Below are positions 16,940 to 25,293 of a DNA stretch of 64,000 bases, piece by piece (position 1 is the first letter of the stretch; the number at the start of each line of letters is the position of its first letter). The notes beneath the pieces were generated by a model that had not been told where the DNA came from, made no database searches, and saw only the letters and a program-made list of their open reading frames with translations. The stretch lies in assembly GCA_963827085.1 (NCBI GenBank), contig CAWGZY010000005.1, forward strand, positions 124,001 to 188,000, written 5' to 3'. The translations under genes were made by a program, and so were the position numbers. The stretch is from JAGVPT01 sp963827085. Lineage in GTDB: Bacteria > Bacteroidota > Ignavibacteria > UBA10030 > UBA8401.

Positions 16940-17272
16940 GTGCAGCCAGTTCGTATACAACAGTCCTCCTCGTCGGAACTCTCTATTACGTGGGACAACG
17001 GCCATTCCAGCCGGTACACGCTTCAGCATCTTCGCAAGTCGTGTCCGTGCGCCTCGTGCAAAATTGAGCGCGAGGAGGAACAAAATAAGGTTCTCCTTCC
17101 TATTTTCAAAACGGGAGAATTTCAGATTACGTCGGCCAAGCCGGTCGGGCAATATGCAATTCAAATTGTGTGGGGGGACGGACACAGTTCCGGGATTTAT
17201 CCTTTCGAGTATTTGCGAAGCTTGTGTCAATGCGAGCAATGCTCGGTTTCAGTTCCACCGAATATTCATTGA
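16940..17272 (+). CDS. DUF971-family protein
   Basis: About 110 residues from a GTG at 16940; the frame is open back to an ATG at 16862, but the extra residues are hydrophobic and not family-like. The domain is the gamma-butyrobetaine-hydroxylase-like N-terminal fold (DUF971), seen in the two repeated halves ITWDNGHSSRYTLQHLRKSC and IVWGDGHSSGIYPFEYLR. Cysteines in CPCASC and CQCEQC suggest metal or Fe-S binding. In bacteria such short proteins are stand-alone and often encoded near Fe-S assembly genes. The mrp-nifU pair lies 6 kb downstream. Role unknown. Confidence 0.8.
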   Translation: MQPVRIQQSSSSELSITWDNGHSSRYTLQHLRKSCPCASCKIEREEEQNKVLLPIFKTGEFQITSAKPVGQYAIQIVWGDGHSSGIYPFEYLRSLCQCEQCSVSVPPNIH

Positions 17273-17334
17273 TGGTATTATTGGAACTTCTCAATCACCG
17301 AATTCTTGCTGATTCACTTTTCATCGGAGTTATG

Positions 17335-18694
17335 ATGACAAAATATTCTTCCATGATCGGCTTCGTTTGCGCGTGCCTGGCTCTTGCGGCGACGGGCCGT
17401 GCCGGCGAGCCGATACAATCGATTGACATTTTTCCGTATCCTGTCGCCAAAACGGTATTAGAGAACGGCCTCACGGTTTTGACTATTCCGTTTGACAGCC
17501 CCGGGCTTGTCGCATACTATACCGTGGTAAGAACCGGTTCGCGCAATGAGATCGAAGCCGGCCACTCGGGCTTCGCGCACTTCTTCGAGCATTGCATGTT
17601 CCGCGGCACGGTGAAATATCCTGCAGATAAATACAACGACATTCTGAAACGTCTTGGCGCTGATTCCAACGCTTTCACTACCGACGACTGGACCTGCTAC
17701 CATGTTGTCGCCAGCTCCGATGCGCTCGAAACGATAGCGGACATTGAGAGCGACCGGTTCATGAATCTCAAATATTCCGAAGAGGCATTCAAGACGGAGG
17801 CGGGAGCGATTCTCGGCGAGTATAACAAGAATTATTCCGTCCCGTTTCAGTCGATGTTCGAAGAATTGCAAAACACCGCCTTCACGACCCACACGTACAA
17901 ACACACGACAATGGGATTCCTTGCCGACATTAAGGATATGCCGAACCAGTACCAGGTACAGCTTGAAGTTCTTTGACCGTTTCTACCGCCCGGAAAATTG
18001 CACGGTGATCGTCGTCGGCGACGTGAAGAATGACGACGTCGTAAGGATTGTAAAAAAGTATTACTCGGATTGGAAGCGGGGGACATATCAGGTTCAAGTT
18101 CCGGCAGAACCGCCGCAGAAGGAAGAGAAAGTTGTCCACATGCCGTGGAAGAACCGAACCCTTCCGTATCTACTCATCGGCTACCACGTGCCGGCATTCA
18201 GCGACGCCGACGTTGAGCGGGCATCGCTCGATATTCTTTCGCAGCTTGTTTTCTCCGAAAGCTCCTCGTTATACCAGTCGCTGGTGATAAAGAAACAACT
18301 CGTGGAATTCGTCAGCGGGGGAGTGGACGATCATCGCGACCCGTTTTTGTTTACGGCAATGTCCCGTGTCAAGGATGCAAAGAATGTCGATTCCGTCCGC
18401 GATGAGATCTATGCGGCGCTCGAAAGTGCAAAGACAGTCCCCGTCGATGCCCAGAAACTTCAGGATATCAAGTCTCACATCAGGTACGCTTTTGCGATGG
18501 AATTAAACAAACCGGATAACGTTGCCGTTACCGTTGCAACCTATATTGCACTTACCGGAAACTATGAGTCGATGAATAAACTCTATTCTCTCTACGACAA
18601 GGTAACCGCCGCCGACATCATGCATGCAGCACAAAAATATTTCACGAAGGAAAATCGCACTGTTATCATCCTCGAACACGAGGCAGCCCAATGA
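17335..18694 (+). pseudogene. M16 zinc metalloprotease, interrupted by a one-base frameshift
   Basis: One coding sequence split between two frames. The first part (ATG 17335, GGAG 5 bp upstream) has a signal peptide and the M16 zinc motif HFFEH (about residue 83) with the distal Glu in GAILGEYNK. The second part continues exactly where the first diverges: after MPNQYQ a single extra G (17955-17956) shifts the frame, and dropping it restores YSLKFFDRFYRPENC. The first frame otherwise stops at 17976. The rest, to 18694, is the C-terminal M16 domain. The restored protein would be about 450 residues, normal for a periplasmic M16B subunit. Sequencing error or true inactivation cannot be distinguished here. 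It overlaps the next gene by 4 bp. Confidence 0.88.
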
Positions 18695-20196
18695 ACACGC
18701 GAATATATTCTATTACGTTTTTCTTCTTAATGCTTATGGCCACCACTTTCGCGACCGCGCAGCAAACTCCCCGAATAATTGAGGTCTACGTACCGAACTC
18801 ACCGCTTGTCTCGTTCCGTATCGTCGTCCGGAGCGGGTCTATTGACGACCCGGCAGGAAAGGAAGGCTTGAACGCGTTGACGGCAACGATGATCGACCAG
18901 GGGGGCTCACAGTCTCTCTCGTATCAACAGATTGTCGACAAGCTGTATCCGTGGGCTGCGAGGATTTCTGTCCGTGCGGACAAGGAGGTAACGACGATTA
19001 TCGGCGAAGTGCACCGCGACCATGTGCAGGAATTTTATGGATTATTGTGGGAGTTGATTGCATCGCCCCGTTTCGACCCCGACGACTTCGTCCGGAACAA
19101 GGATGATCAGATCAATTATCTCAAGAATACGCTCCGCGGTAATGATGATGAGAATCTCGGAAAGGCGGGATTGAATCTGCTGATGTATGCCGGCCATCCG
19201 TACCAAACCGTTGTAGCAGGAACCGTTCAAGGACTGACGTCGATTACACTTGACGACGTCAAGGCATTTCACAAAGCGATGTATACTCAAGCGAGGATTG
19301 TCTTTGGCATCGCGGGTGGATATCCGAAAGACTTCATCGACCGGGTGAAAAAGGACATTGCCCGCCTTCCGGCGGGGTCGTTTACCGAAGTCGCTCTTCC
19401 AAAACCGGCGGATCCGATCGGTGTTGAAGGAATGATCATACAAAAGGATAATCGTGCGACGGCTGTGTCATTCGGTTATCCGATCGATGTCACGCGTGCC
19501 GACAAAGATTATTACGCCCTCCTTGTTGCGAATTCGTATCTCGGCGAGCACAGGACGTTCAACGGTGTGCTGATGAACCATCTGCGCGGCGACCGGGGGC
19601 TGAATTACGGAGATTATTCGTACATCGAAAATTTTATTCAGGACGGCGGATCGACATTTCCCGACCCGAACATTCCCCGCCGGCAGCAATTTTTCAGTGT
19701 CTGGATTCGCCCGGTCGAGCCGAAGAACACTCACTTCGCCATTCGTGCCGCCATGCGCGAAGTGCAACTTCTAGTGGAGAACGGGCTCACGAAAGAACAA
19801 TTTGAGACGACGCGGGATTTTCTGATTCATTATTCCAAGCTATGGGTTCAAACGCAAAGCAGAAGGCTTGGCTACGTGATGGATTCCGAGTTTTACGGAA
19901 TTCCTTACTATGTCGATTATCTCGCGAAACAATTGTCGGCGCTGACGGTGGACGACGTCAATGCGGCGATCAAAAGACATCTTCAGGCGAAGAATTATTA
20001 TCTTTCGATTGTCGCCAAAGACGCCGTGCCGTTAGAGAAGGAGCTTTTGTCGAATGATCCGTCGCCGATCCAGTATAATAACCCGAACGTTCCGGAGGAG
20101 ATTCTTGCGCAGGACAAAGTGATTGAAGTGCTTCCCATCAACATCAACCAAGAAAAATTCCGTATCGTACCGTCGGCAGATTTATTTGAGAAATGA
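18691..20196 (+). CDS. M16-like protease partner subunit lacking the zinc motif
   Basis: A 501-residue exported protein (signal peptide to about residue 23, ending TAQ) with two M16 domains. In the position of HxxEH it has GLNALTATMIDQ, so it cannot bind the catalytic zinc. M16B proteases commonly work as a heterodimer of an HxxEH subunit and an inactive subunit that supplies substrate-binding residues (for example an R/Y pair; here GDRGLNYGDYSY fits). Its ATG overlaps the TGA of the preceding zinc-motif gene (ATGA), indicating translational coupling and an obligate pair. Likely degrades peptides in the periplasm. Confidence 0.9.
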   Translation: MNTRIYSITFFFLMLMATTFATAQQTPRIIEVYVPNSPLVSFRIVVRSGSIDDPAGKEGLNALTATMIDQGGSQSLSYQQIVDKLYPWAARISVRADKEVTTIIGEVHRDHVQEFYGLLWELIASPRFDPDDFVRNKDDQINYLKNTLRGNDDENLGKAGLNLLMYAGHPYQTVVAGTVQGLTSITLDDVKAFHKAMYTQARIVFGIAGGYPKDFIDRVKKDIARLPAGSFTEVALPKPADPIGVEGMIIQKDNRATAVSFGYPIDVTRADKDYYALLVANSYLGEHRTFNGVLMNHLRGDRGLNYGDYSYIENFIQDGGSTFPDPNIPRRQQFFSVWIRPVEPKNTHFAIRAAMREVQLLVENGLTKEQFETTRDFLIHYSKLWVQTQSRRLGYVMDSEFYGIPYYVDYLAKQLSALTVDDVNAAIKRHLQAKNYYLSIVAKDAVPLEKELLSNDPSPIQYNNPNVPEEILAQDKVIEVLPININQEKFRIVPSADLFEK

Positions 20197-20301
20197 AGTA
20201 GAGCCCGTATCAAGAATTGATGGCGCTTCCCCTTCCCGACGGATCGATAGACCCGTGGGAATCTTCGACCGACGAAGCGATGTGTTTTTGAGATAGCTGC
20301 G

Positions 20302-20460
20302 AGTGCCGTTTCTCAAAAATGTTCTTGTATTCTAACCGCAGAGAACGTTAAGGTCGCAAAGAGGTTTTTTGAATAATAGCAAGAATTGCTTGCGTCCTTT
20401 GCCCCCTTTGCGGTGAATTAATTGTTAAAAAATACAATATTTATTTTGGGAAGTGGCACT
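20302..20460. mobile_element. MITE-like element, copy A
   Basis: 159 bp non-coding element. The ends are inverted: AGTGCCGTTTCTC at the left and GGGAAGTGGCACT at the right. Inside are AACCGCAGAGAACGTTAAGG and CCCCCTTTGCGGTGAA arms. The copy at 40282-40431 has the same ends, same arms and the shared block AAAATACAATATTT. No reading frame inside, so any movement would depend on a transposase elsewhere. It ends 40 bp before the CBS gene start. Confidence 0.8.
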
Positions 20461-20500
20461 GCTTCAAAAGGCGTCATTGTTTAATTTTGTGGAGGATGGT

Positions 20501-21034
20501 ATGAGCACTCATGAGCTTGATGATGAGATGGAGGAGATGTTCGGGCATGAGAAGAAGGTGAAGAAAGTTCTTTCGAACGAGACGATCCAGCAGCCGATCA
20601 GGATTCTCGACCTCAGGCGCGCACTCGTTGTCGAAAGTTCGGAGAATGTCGGTACGGCCATCGAGTTGATGCAGCAGCGGAAGACCGGCTCTGTGCTGGT
20701 CGTGCGCGATGGAGTGCTCGCGGGGATATTTACCGAGCGAGACATCTTGATGAAGGTCGTTAACAGGAATACCGATCTCTATAAGCTTACAGTGAACGAG
20801 GTGATGAAACCGTCGCCGGAGGCGCTTCATCTTGACGACTCGATCGCGTATGCGATGAATATTATGTCCGTCGGCGGATACCGGCATGTGCCGATCGTCG
20901 ATGACCGGCGAAAACCGGTCAGCATACTTTCGGTAAAGGATGTCATTTCGTATATTGTAGAACATTTTCCCGACGAGATTCTCAATCTTCCGCCGAAGCC
21001 CCTGCGGACAACGTCGGAACGCGAGGGTGCGTAA
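20501..21034 (+). CDS. tandem CBS-domain protein
   Basis: About 177 residues from the ATG at 20501, chosen because GGAGG lies 7 bp upstream; a GTG at 20453 lies inside the repeat element. Two CBS motifs form one Bateman module (about residues 35-95 and 100-155), with typical GVLAGIFTERDIL and YRHVPIVDD segments. Such modules bind adenine nucleotides and sense energy state. There is no fused enzyme domain, so it probably regulates a partner or binds AMP/ATP on its own. The acidic N-terminus (DDEMEEMFGHEKK) is predicted helical. Confidence 0.88.
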   Translation: MSTHELDDEMEEMFGHEKKVKKVLSNETIQQPIRILDLRRALVVESSENVGTAIELMQQRKTGSVLVVRDGVLAGIFTERDILMKVVNRNTDLYKLTVNEVMKPSPEALHLDDSIAYAMNIMSVGGYRHVPIVDDRRKPVSILSVKDVISYIVEHFPDEILNLPPKPLRTTSEREGA

Positions 21035-21076
21035 TCGATTCCGAGTGCTGAGTCGGCTTGACGAGCGGGCGGAATC

Positions 21077-21148
21077 TTCCGAAGGTTTTCTTTGAAGAGT
21101 GAGCCAATGTTGAAGTGTTTGAAAATTCCAGAAATAAAACCTTCGGAA
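21077..21148. repeat. 13 bp inverted repeat upstream of aat
   Basis: TTCCGAAGGTTTT (21077-21089) and AAAACCTTCGGAA (21136-21148) are exact reverse complements 46 bp apart. The right arm itself contains CCTTCGGAAGG, so it can also fold locally. It sits immediately before the aat start and might affect its translation. Confidence 0.6.
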
Positions 21149-21159
21149 GGTTTCTCAAA

Positions 21160-21759
21160 GTGACCCGGACCGTCACTCGCGATATCATCGATCCTGAGCT
21201 TCTCTTGAACGCTTACCGCTGCGGGATATTTCCGATGGCGGAGAATAAAGAAGGAGAAATCCATTGGTACGAACCGGAATTTCGTGCCGTATTTCCCATC
21301 GACGGACTGAAAGTCTCGAGAAGTTTGCGTCAGACAATGAAGAAAAGAATATTCGACCATCGTCTGAATACCTCGTTCGAAGCCGTGATGCGCAGGTGCG
21401 CGGAACGGGAGGAGACATGGATTTCCGAGGCGATTATCCAGAGTTACTGTGAACTTCACCGGCTGGGGTTTGCGTATTCAGTCGAATCGTGGCATGACGG
21501 CGAGATCGCCGGTGGATTGTACGGCGTCGCACTCGGGGGAGCTTTTTTCGGAGAATCGATGTTTAGCAAAATGAAGGATGCGTCGAAATCCGCCCTTGTG
21601 GCCCTTGTTTATCACCTCCAACAAAGGGAGTTTGTCCTGCTCGATGCGCAATTCATGACGCCGCATCTTAAGAGCTTGGGCGCAGTCGAGATTTCACAGC
21701 GAGAGTATCTGAGCAGGCTTCAGGCAGCGCTCCAACTCAATCGCGCATTCATGTCATGA
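21160..21759 (+). CDS. aat: leucyl/phenylalanyl-tRNA--protein transferase
   Basis: About 199 residues from a GTG at 21160 with GGAAGG 9 bp upstream; an earlier GTG at 21115 is possible, but the family normally starts close to PELLLNAYRCGIFPM. The enzyme transfers Leu or Phe from tRNA to N-terminal Arg/Lys of proteins, marking them for ClpS/ClpAP degradation in the N-degron pathway. Landmarks: GIFPMAE, WYEPEFRAVFPI, the central SYCELHRLGFAYSVESW and GGLYGVALGGAFFGESMFS, and LLDAQFMTPHLKSLG. Length is slightly short but normal. It is cytoplasmic and probably monocistronic. Confidence 0.93.
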   Translation: MTRTVTRDIIDPELLLNAYRCGIFPMAENKEGEIHWYEPEFRAVFPIDGLKVSRSLRQTMKKRIFDHRLNTSFEAVMRRCAEREETWISEAIIQSYCELHRLGFAYSVESWHDGEIAGGLYGVALGGAFFGESMFSKMKDASKSALVALVYHLQQREFVLLDAQFMTPHLKSLGAVEISQREYLSRLQAALQLNRAFMS

Positions 21760-21905
21760 AGGCGAAACACTGGTATATCCACCAAGAGCACGAAGAGTCG
21801 GTCTGTCGTATGATTGTTCTTTAGATCCAGGTTGTTGTATCGAGAGAGAGTGATATTTTTTCAGCAAACGTTTTTCACTTTTCACTTTTAAATTTTAACT
21901 TTCTT

Positions 21906-22799
21906 ATGTCATCTGTTATAATCGAAACCAATTTTTCCAAACTCCGGTTCGTCAAGCGCGGCAAGGTTCGCGATATGTACGACGCAGGAGATTATTTTTT
22001 AATCGTTGCGACCGACCGCCTCTCGGCATACGATGTCGTCATGCCGCAAGGAATTCCCGATAAGGGAAAGGTGCTCACGCAAATTTCCAAGTTCTGGTTC
22101 GACATCACGAAAGGGATTATCAAAAACCACGTTGTCTCGACGAATGTGGATGAATTTCCCGCCGAATGCCGGCAGTACGCCGACGAGCTTCGGGGACGAA
22201 GCATGCTGGTAAAGAAAACCCGGCCGCTCGGCGTGGAATGCATCGTCCGCGGCTACCTTTCCGGGTCCGGTTGGGCCGAATACAAGGAAGCGAAAAGTGT
22301 CTGCGGCCTGCCGCTTCCGGCCGGTTTAGTCGAGAGTTCGCGGCTGCCGGCTCCGATCTTCACGCCGTCGACAAAGGCCGAGCTTGGCGTCCACGATGAA
22401 AACATCACGTTTGAAGAAATGGTGAAGCTCGAAGGGGAGGCTGTCAGCACAAAAGTGCGCGATACTGCGGTTCATATTTTCAACACTGCATCGGGAATCG
22501 CCGAGTCGAAGGGTATCATCATCGCCGACACAAAAATGGAATTCGGTACTCTTAACGATGAATTGATTCTCATCGATGAGCTTTTGACTCCCGACTCATC
22601 CCGCTTCTGGCCGAAGAGCAAGTATGTTCCGGGGGGAAGCCAGCCTAGCTTCGATAAACAATTTGTCCGGGATTATCTTACATCCATAAAGTTTAACCGC
22701 CGGGCTCCCGGACCGATGATGCCGGAGGAAATTATTCAAAAGACGGCTCAATTATACCGAGAAGCGCTGCTGACGTTGACCGGTAAAAGCGTTGAATAA
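21906..22799 (+). CDS. purC: SAICAR synthetase (phosphoribosylaminoimidazole-succinocarboxamide synthase)
   Basis: A 297-residue purine biosynthesis enzyme that joins CAIR and aspartate using ATP to give SAICAR. Typical segments: KRGKVRDMYDAGDYFLIVAT (ATP grasp start), DRLSAYDVVMPQGIPDKG, VRGYLSGSGWAEYKE (the GSxW motif), TPSTKAELGVHDENI, and DELLTPDSSRFWP near the end. The length is of the longer eukaryote/Bacteroidota-like type (about 300) rather than the 240 of E. coli. No other pur gene is adjacent. A 69 bp palindromic repeat follows the stop codon. Confidence 0.95.
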   Translation: MSSVIIETNFSKLRFVKRGKVRDMYDAGDYFLIVATDRLSAYDVVMPQGIPDKGKVLTQISKFWFDITKGIIKNHVVSTNVDEFPAECRQYADELRGRSMLVKKTRPLGVECIVRGYLSGSGWAEYKEAKSVCGLPLPAGLVESSRLPAPIFTPSTKAELGVHDENITFEEMVKLEGEAVSTKVRDTAVHIFNTASGIAESKGIIIADTKMEFGTLNDELILIDELLTPDSSRFWPKSKYVPGGSQPSFDKQFVRDYLTSIKFNRRAPGPMMPEEIIQKTAQLYREALLTLTGKSVE

Positions 22800-22806
22800 A
22801 TTATTT

Positions 22807-22875
22807 CTCGCGAAGCCGCAAAGACGCAAAGGTTTTTTTCAACGACCGATTTGCGACCTTGCGCCTCTGCGCGAG
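22807..22875. repeat. palindromic repeat after purC
   Basis: CTCGCGAAGCCGCAAAGACG at the left pairs imperfectly with GCGACCTTGCGCCTCTGCGCGAG-type sequence at the right. It belongs with the GCAAAG-containing palindromes found in several intergenic gaps of this window. Confidence 0.6.
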
Positions 22876-22929
22876 ATGCCCTTTTGGGATTATTCAGATG
22901 CCAATTTATTCCATCAAAAATAAAGGCGA

Positions 22930-24033
22930 ATGAAATCACTCACTCAAGACCATGTGTTGGAAGCGCTCCGCACTGTGCGCGACCCCGACCTTCATAAAGA
23001 TATTGTCGGGCTCAATTTTGTTAAAGATGTGAAAATTGAAGGGAGCGATCTTCGTTTCACGATCGAGTTGACCACGCCGTCATGTCCTGTCCGCGACGAG
23101 TTGAAGGCAGAATCGGAAAGAGCAATCCGTTCGGCAATTTCCGGCGTCGGTACGATTGACATCACGATGACTTCGAATGTCACATCTCGTCAAGCGCCTC
23201 AACCGAGCCCGCTTCTGACCGGAGTGAAAAACACCATCGCCGTGGCCAGCGGCAAAGGAGGCGTCGGAAAATCGACGGTCGCCGTTAACCTTGCCGTTGC
23301 GCTGGCAATGGACGGCGCAAGCGTCGGTCTGATTGACTGCGACGTGTACGGCCCGAGCATTCCCCTGATGTTCAACATCAACGAAAAACCGAAGCTTCAC
23401 AACCAAAAACTTCAGCCGCTGGAAAAGTACGGCGTGAAAGTGATGTCGATCGGCTTTTTGGTCGATCCGATGCAGGCAGTCATCTGGAGGGGGCCGATGG
23501 CGAGCGGCGCGGTGCGCCAGTTTATGTCGGACGTCGAATGGGGTGATCTCGATTACTTGATTTTCGATATGCCGCCGGGAACGGGGGATATTCAATTAAC
23601 GCTGGTGCAGCAAATTCCATTGACCGGTGCCGTCATCGTGACGACGCCGCAGGAAATTTCGCTCGCCGACGCCCGCAAAGGGCTGATGATGTTCAACAAG
23701 GTGAATGTGCCGATTCTCGGAATCATCGAGAACATGAGCTACTTCATCTGCTCTCATTGCGGCGCGCGGGAGAATATTTTTGACGCCGGCGGAGGTGCGA
23801 AAGCATCGAAAGAACTTGGAGTTCCGTTTCTTGGGGAGATTCCGATCGACACAAATATCCGCATTGGCGGCGATGTCGGAAGGCCGATTGTTGAAGCGGA
23901 TCCGAAGAGTCCGCAGTCAAAGATCATTTCGCAGATTGCGCGCAATCTTGCCGCACAGATCAGTATCAAAAATCTATCGCACACTTCCGCTCCCTCGATC
24001 GAGATTTCTCTGGGAGCCGAGCAGCAAAACTGA
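22930..24033 (+). CDS. Mrp/NBP35-family P-loop ATPase, Fe-S cluster carrier
   Basis: A 367-residue protein that binds and transfers iron-sulfur clusters. An N-terminal DUF59/MIP18-like domain (about 1-85; LRTVRDPDLHKDIVGLNFV) is followed by a deviant Walker A, ASGKGGVGKSTVAVN (about 108), Walker B around IFDMPPGTGD (about 215), and a CxxC at YFICSHCGA (about 272) that ligates the cluster at the dimer interface. Its stop overlaps the ATG of the NifU-like gene by one base, indicating coupled production of carrier and scaffold. Also called apbC in some genomes. Confidence 0.93.
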   Translation: MKSLTQDHVLEALRTVRDPDLHKDIVGLNFVKDVKIEGSDLRFTIELTTPSCPVRDELKAESERAIRSAISGVGTIDITMTSNVTSRQAPQPSPLLTGVKNTIAVASGKGGVGKSTVAVNLAVALAMDGASVGLIDCDVYGPSIPLMFNINEKPKLHNQKLQPLEKYGVKVMSIGFLVDPMQAVIWRGPMASGAVRQFMSDVEWGDLDYLIFDMPPGTGDIQLTLVQQIPLTGAVIVTTPQEISLADARKGLMMFNKVNVPILGIIENMSYFICSHCGARENIFDAGGGAKASKELGVPFLGEIPIDTNIRIGGDVGRPIVEADPKSPQSKIISQIARNLAAQISIKNLSHTSAPSIEISLGAEQQN

Positions 24034-24260
24034 TGAAAGAAAAAATCCTTTTAACGTTGGAGAATGTCCGTCCTTTTTTACGGATTGACGGCGGCGATGT
24101 CGAGCTGGTCAACATTACAAGCGACGGGATCGTCGAAGTGAAGCTCGTCGGCGCGTGCGCGTCGTGCCCGATGTCGATCATGACCTTGCGCGGCGGGATC
24201 GAGCGTGCGTTAATGCTGGAAATTCCTGAAGTGCGGAGAGTCGAGGCGGTAGCGGGGTAA
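24033..24260 (+). CDS. NifU-like C-terminal domain Fe-S scaffold
   Basis: A 75-residue stand-alone NifU C-terminal (Nfu) domain. The CxxC motif is ACASCPMS (about residues 45-50). The surrounding sequence (RPFLRIDGGDVELVNI at the start and LRGGIERALMLEIPEV at the end) is diagnostic. It assembles or passes an Fe-S cluster to target proteins, together with the Mrp-type carrier whose gene it overlaps. Local clients could include the KorAB ferredoxin oxidoreductase. No NifU N-terminal domain is present. Confidence 0.92.
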   Translation: MKEKILLTLENVRPFLRIDGGDVELVNITSDGIVEVKLVGACASCPMSIMTLRGGIERALMLEIPEVRRVEAVAG

Positions 24261-24284
24261 AAAAACAACGGCAATAGAGCGGTC

Positions 24285-24950
24285 TCACTGCTTTAACTTC
24301 ACGTCGAATACTTTCCTGTCTTTGATCTGGACAATCCTTCCCTGAGCTTTCCTGACTAAATCATAATTGTGCGTTGCCATCAGCACGGCGGTACCCTTTG
24401 CGTTGATGTCTTTAAGCAGCTTGAGGATGTCGAGCGAGGTGGATGGATCGAGGTTTCCTGTCGGCTCATCTGCAAGGAGGAGAATCGGCTCGTTGACCAG
24501 CGCCCTCGCGATCGCGACGCGCTGCTGTTCGCCCCCGGAAAGCTGGTGCGGCATGCTGTTGCGCTTGTGGCTGAGCCCGACATTCGCAAGGACGTTCAAT
24601 ACCTTTCTCTTGATGTCGACGGAGCGGGCGTTCGTGACGTAGAGGGAGAACGCAACGTTGTCATAGACAGAACGGTCTTCCAATAATTTGAAATCCTGAA
24701 ACACGACGCCGAGTTTCCTTCGTAACATCGGAATCTGTTTGGAGGTGATTCCGCTCGACGAGAATTTTTCCACCGTGACCGAGCCGGTGTCCGGACGCAA
24801 ATCCATATACAGCAGCCGTAACAACGTGCTTTTTCCGCTTCCGGTTGTGCCGACGAGCGAGACGAATTCACCCGCCTCGATCTCGAGGCTGACATGGTCG
24901 AGAATGGTTTGCTTGTTGAATGAAACGCAGACGTTGGAAAGCCGTACCAT
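24285..24950 (-). CDS. ftsE: FtsE-like ABC ATPase, without adjacent ftsX
   Basis: A 221-residue ABC ATPase. Walker A is VGTTGSGKST (about 33), the Q-loop FQDFKLLEDRSVYDNVA, signature LSGGEQQR (about 138), Walker B LLLADEPTGNLD and the switch His in ATHNYDLV. The KLLEDRSVYDNVAF stretch and overall length are typical of FtsE, which with the membrane protein FtsX controls septal peptidoglycan hydrolases. No ftsX follows: the gene is directly convergent with nifU, and nothing similar lies upstream. A LolD-like role is the alternative. Confidence 0.85.
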   Translation of the reverse strand: MVRLSNVCVSFNKQTILDHVSLEIEAGEFVSLVGTTGSGKSTLLRLLYMDLRPDTGSVTVEKFSSSGITSKQIPMLRRKLGVVFQDFKLLEDRSVYDNVAFSLYVTNARSVDIKRKVLNVLANVGLSHKRNSMPHQLSGGEQQRVAIARALVNEPILLLADEPTGNLDPSTSLDILKLLKDINAKGTAVLMATHNYDLVRKAQGRIVQIKDRKVFDVKLKQ

Positions 24951-25293
24951 ATAAGGAATGTAATAGATTTAGTTTAGCCAGAAATTGCCTTAAAACTCAA
25001 AATACTGTTATTCTTCGACCTTCCCAGAACGACAATATATTTTTTCTCTCATCCCATTTAAAGCGAAGGGGCTGGACCTATGCGCGGATGATCTTTGCTT
25101 CCTACGTCGTCGAAATATCCGCCGCCGCGCGCTGTCCAGATTCCTCACTGCGCTTCGCTCCGTTCGGAATGACAATGATTGTGCTGAGTCCATTTACAAT
25201 ACCTTTAACCATCACTTCTACATGTCGCCCGGAGCAGAAAGAAGGGTCTGGATCGTGCGTGGGCACTCTTACCTCACCATTCAGACAAGCCGA
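24951..25293. other. 343 bp intergenic gap with repeat-like sequence
   Basis: No supported gene. Contains a dispersed-repeat-like piece (CTGCGCTTCGCTCCGTTCGG then AATGACAATG, about 25138-25170) related to the piece near 5104-5122, and a scattering of pyrimidine-rich sequence. Upstream region for ftsE at its left end. Confidence 0.5.

Noticed and set aside
17921..18694. Independent second M16 gene starting at 17921
   Set aside because: Its first 13 residues match nothing, and the sequence continues the upstream M16 domain after removing one base.
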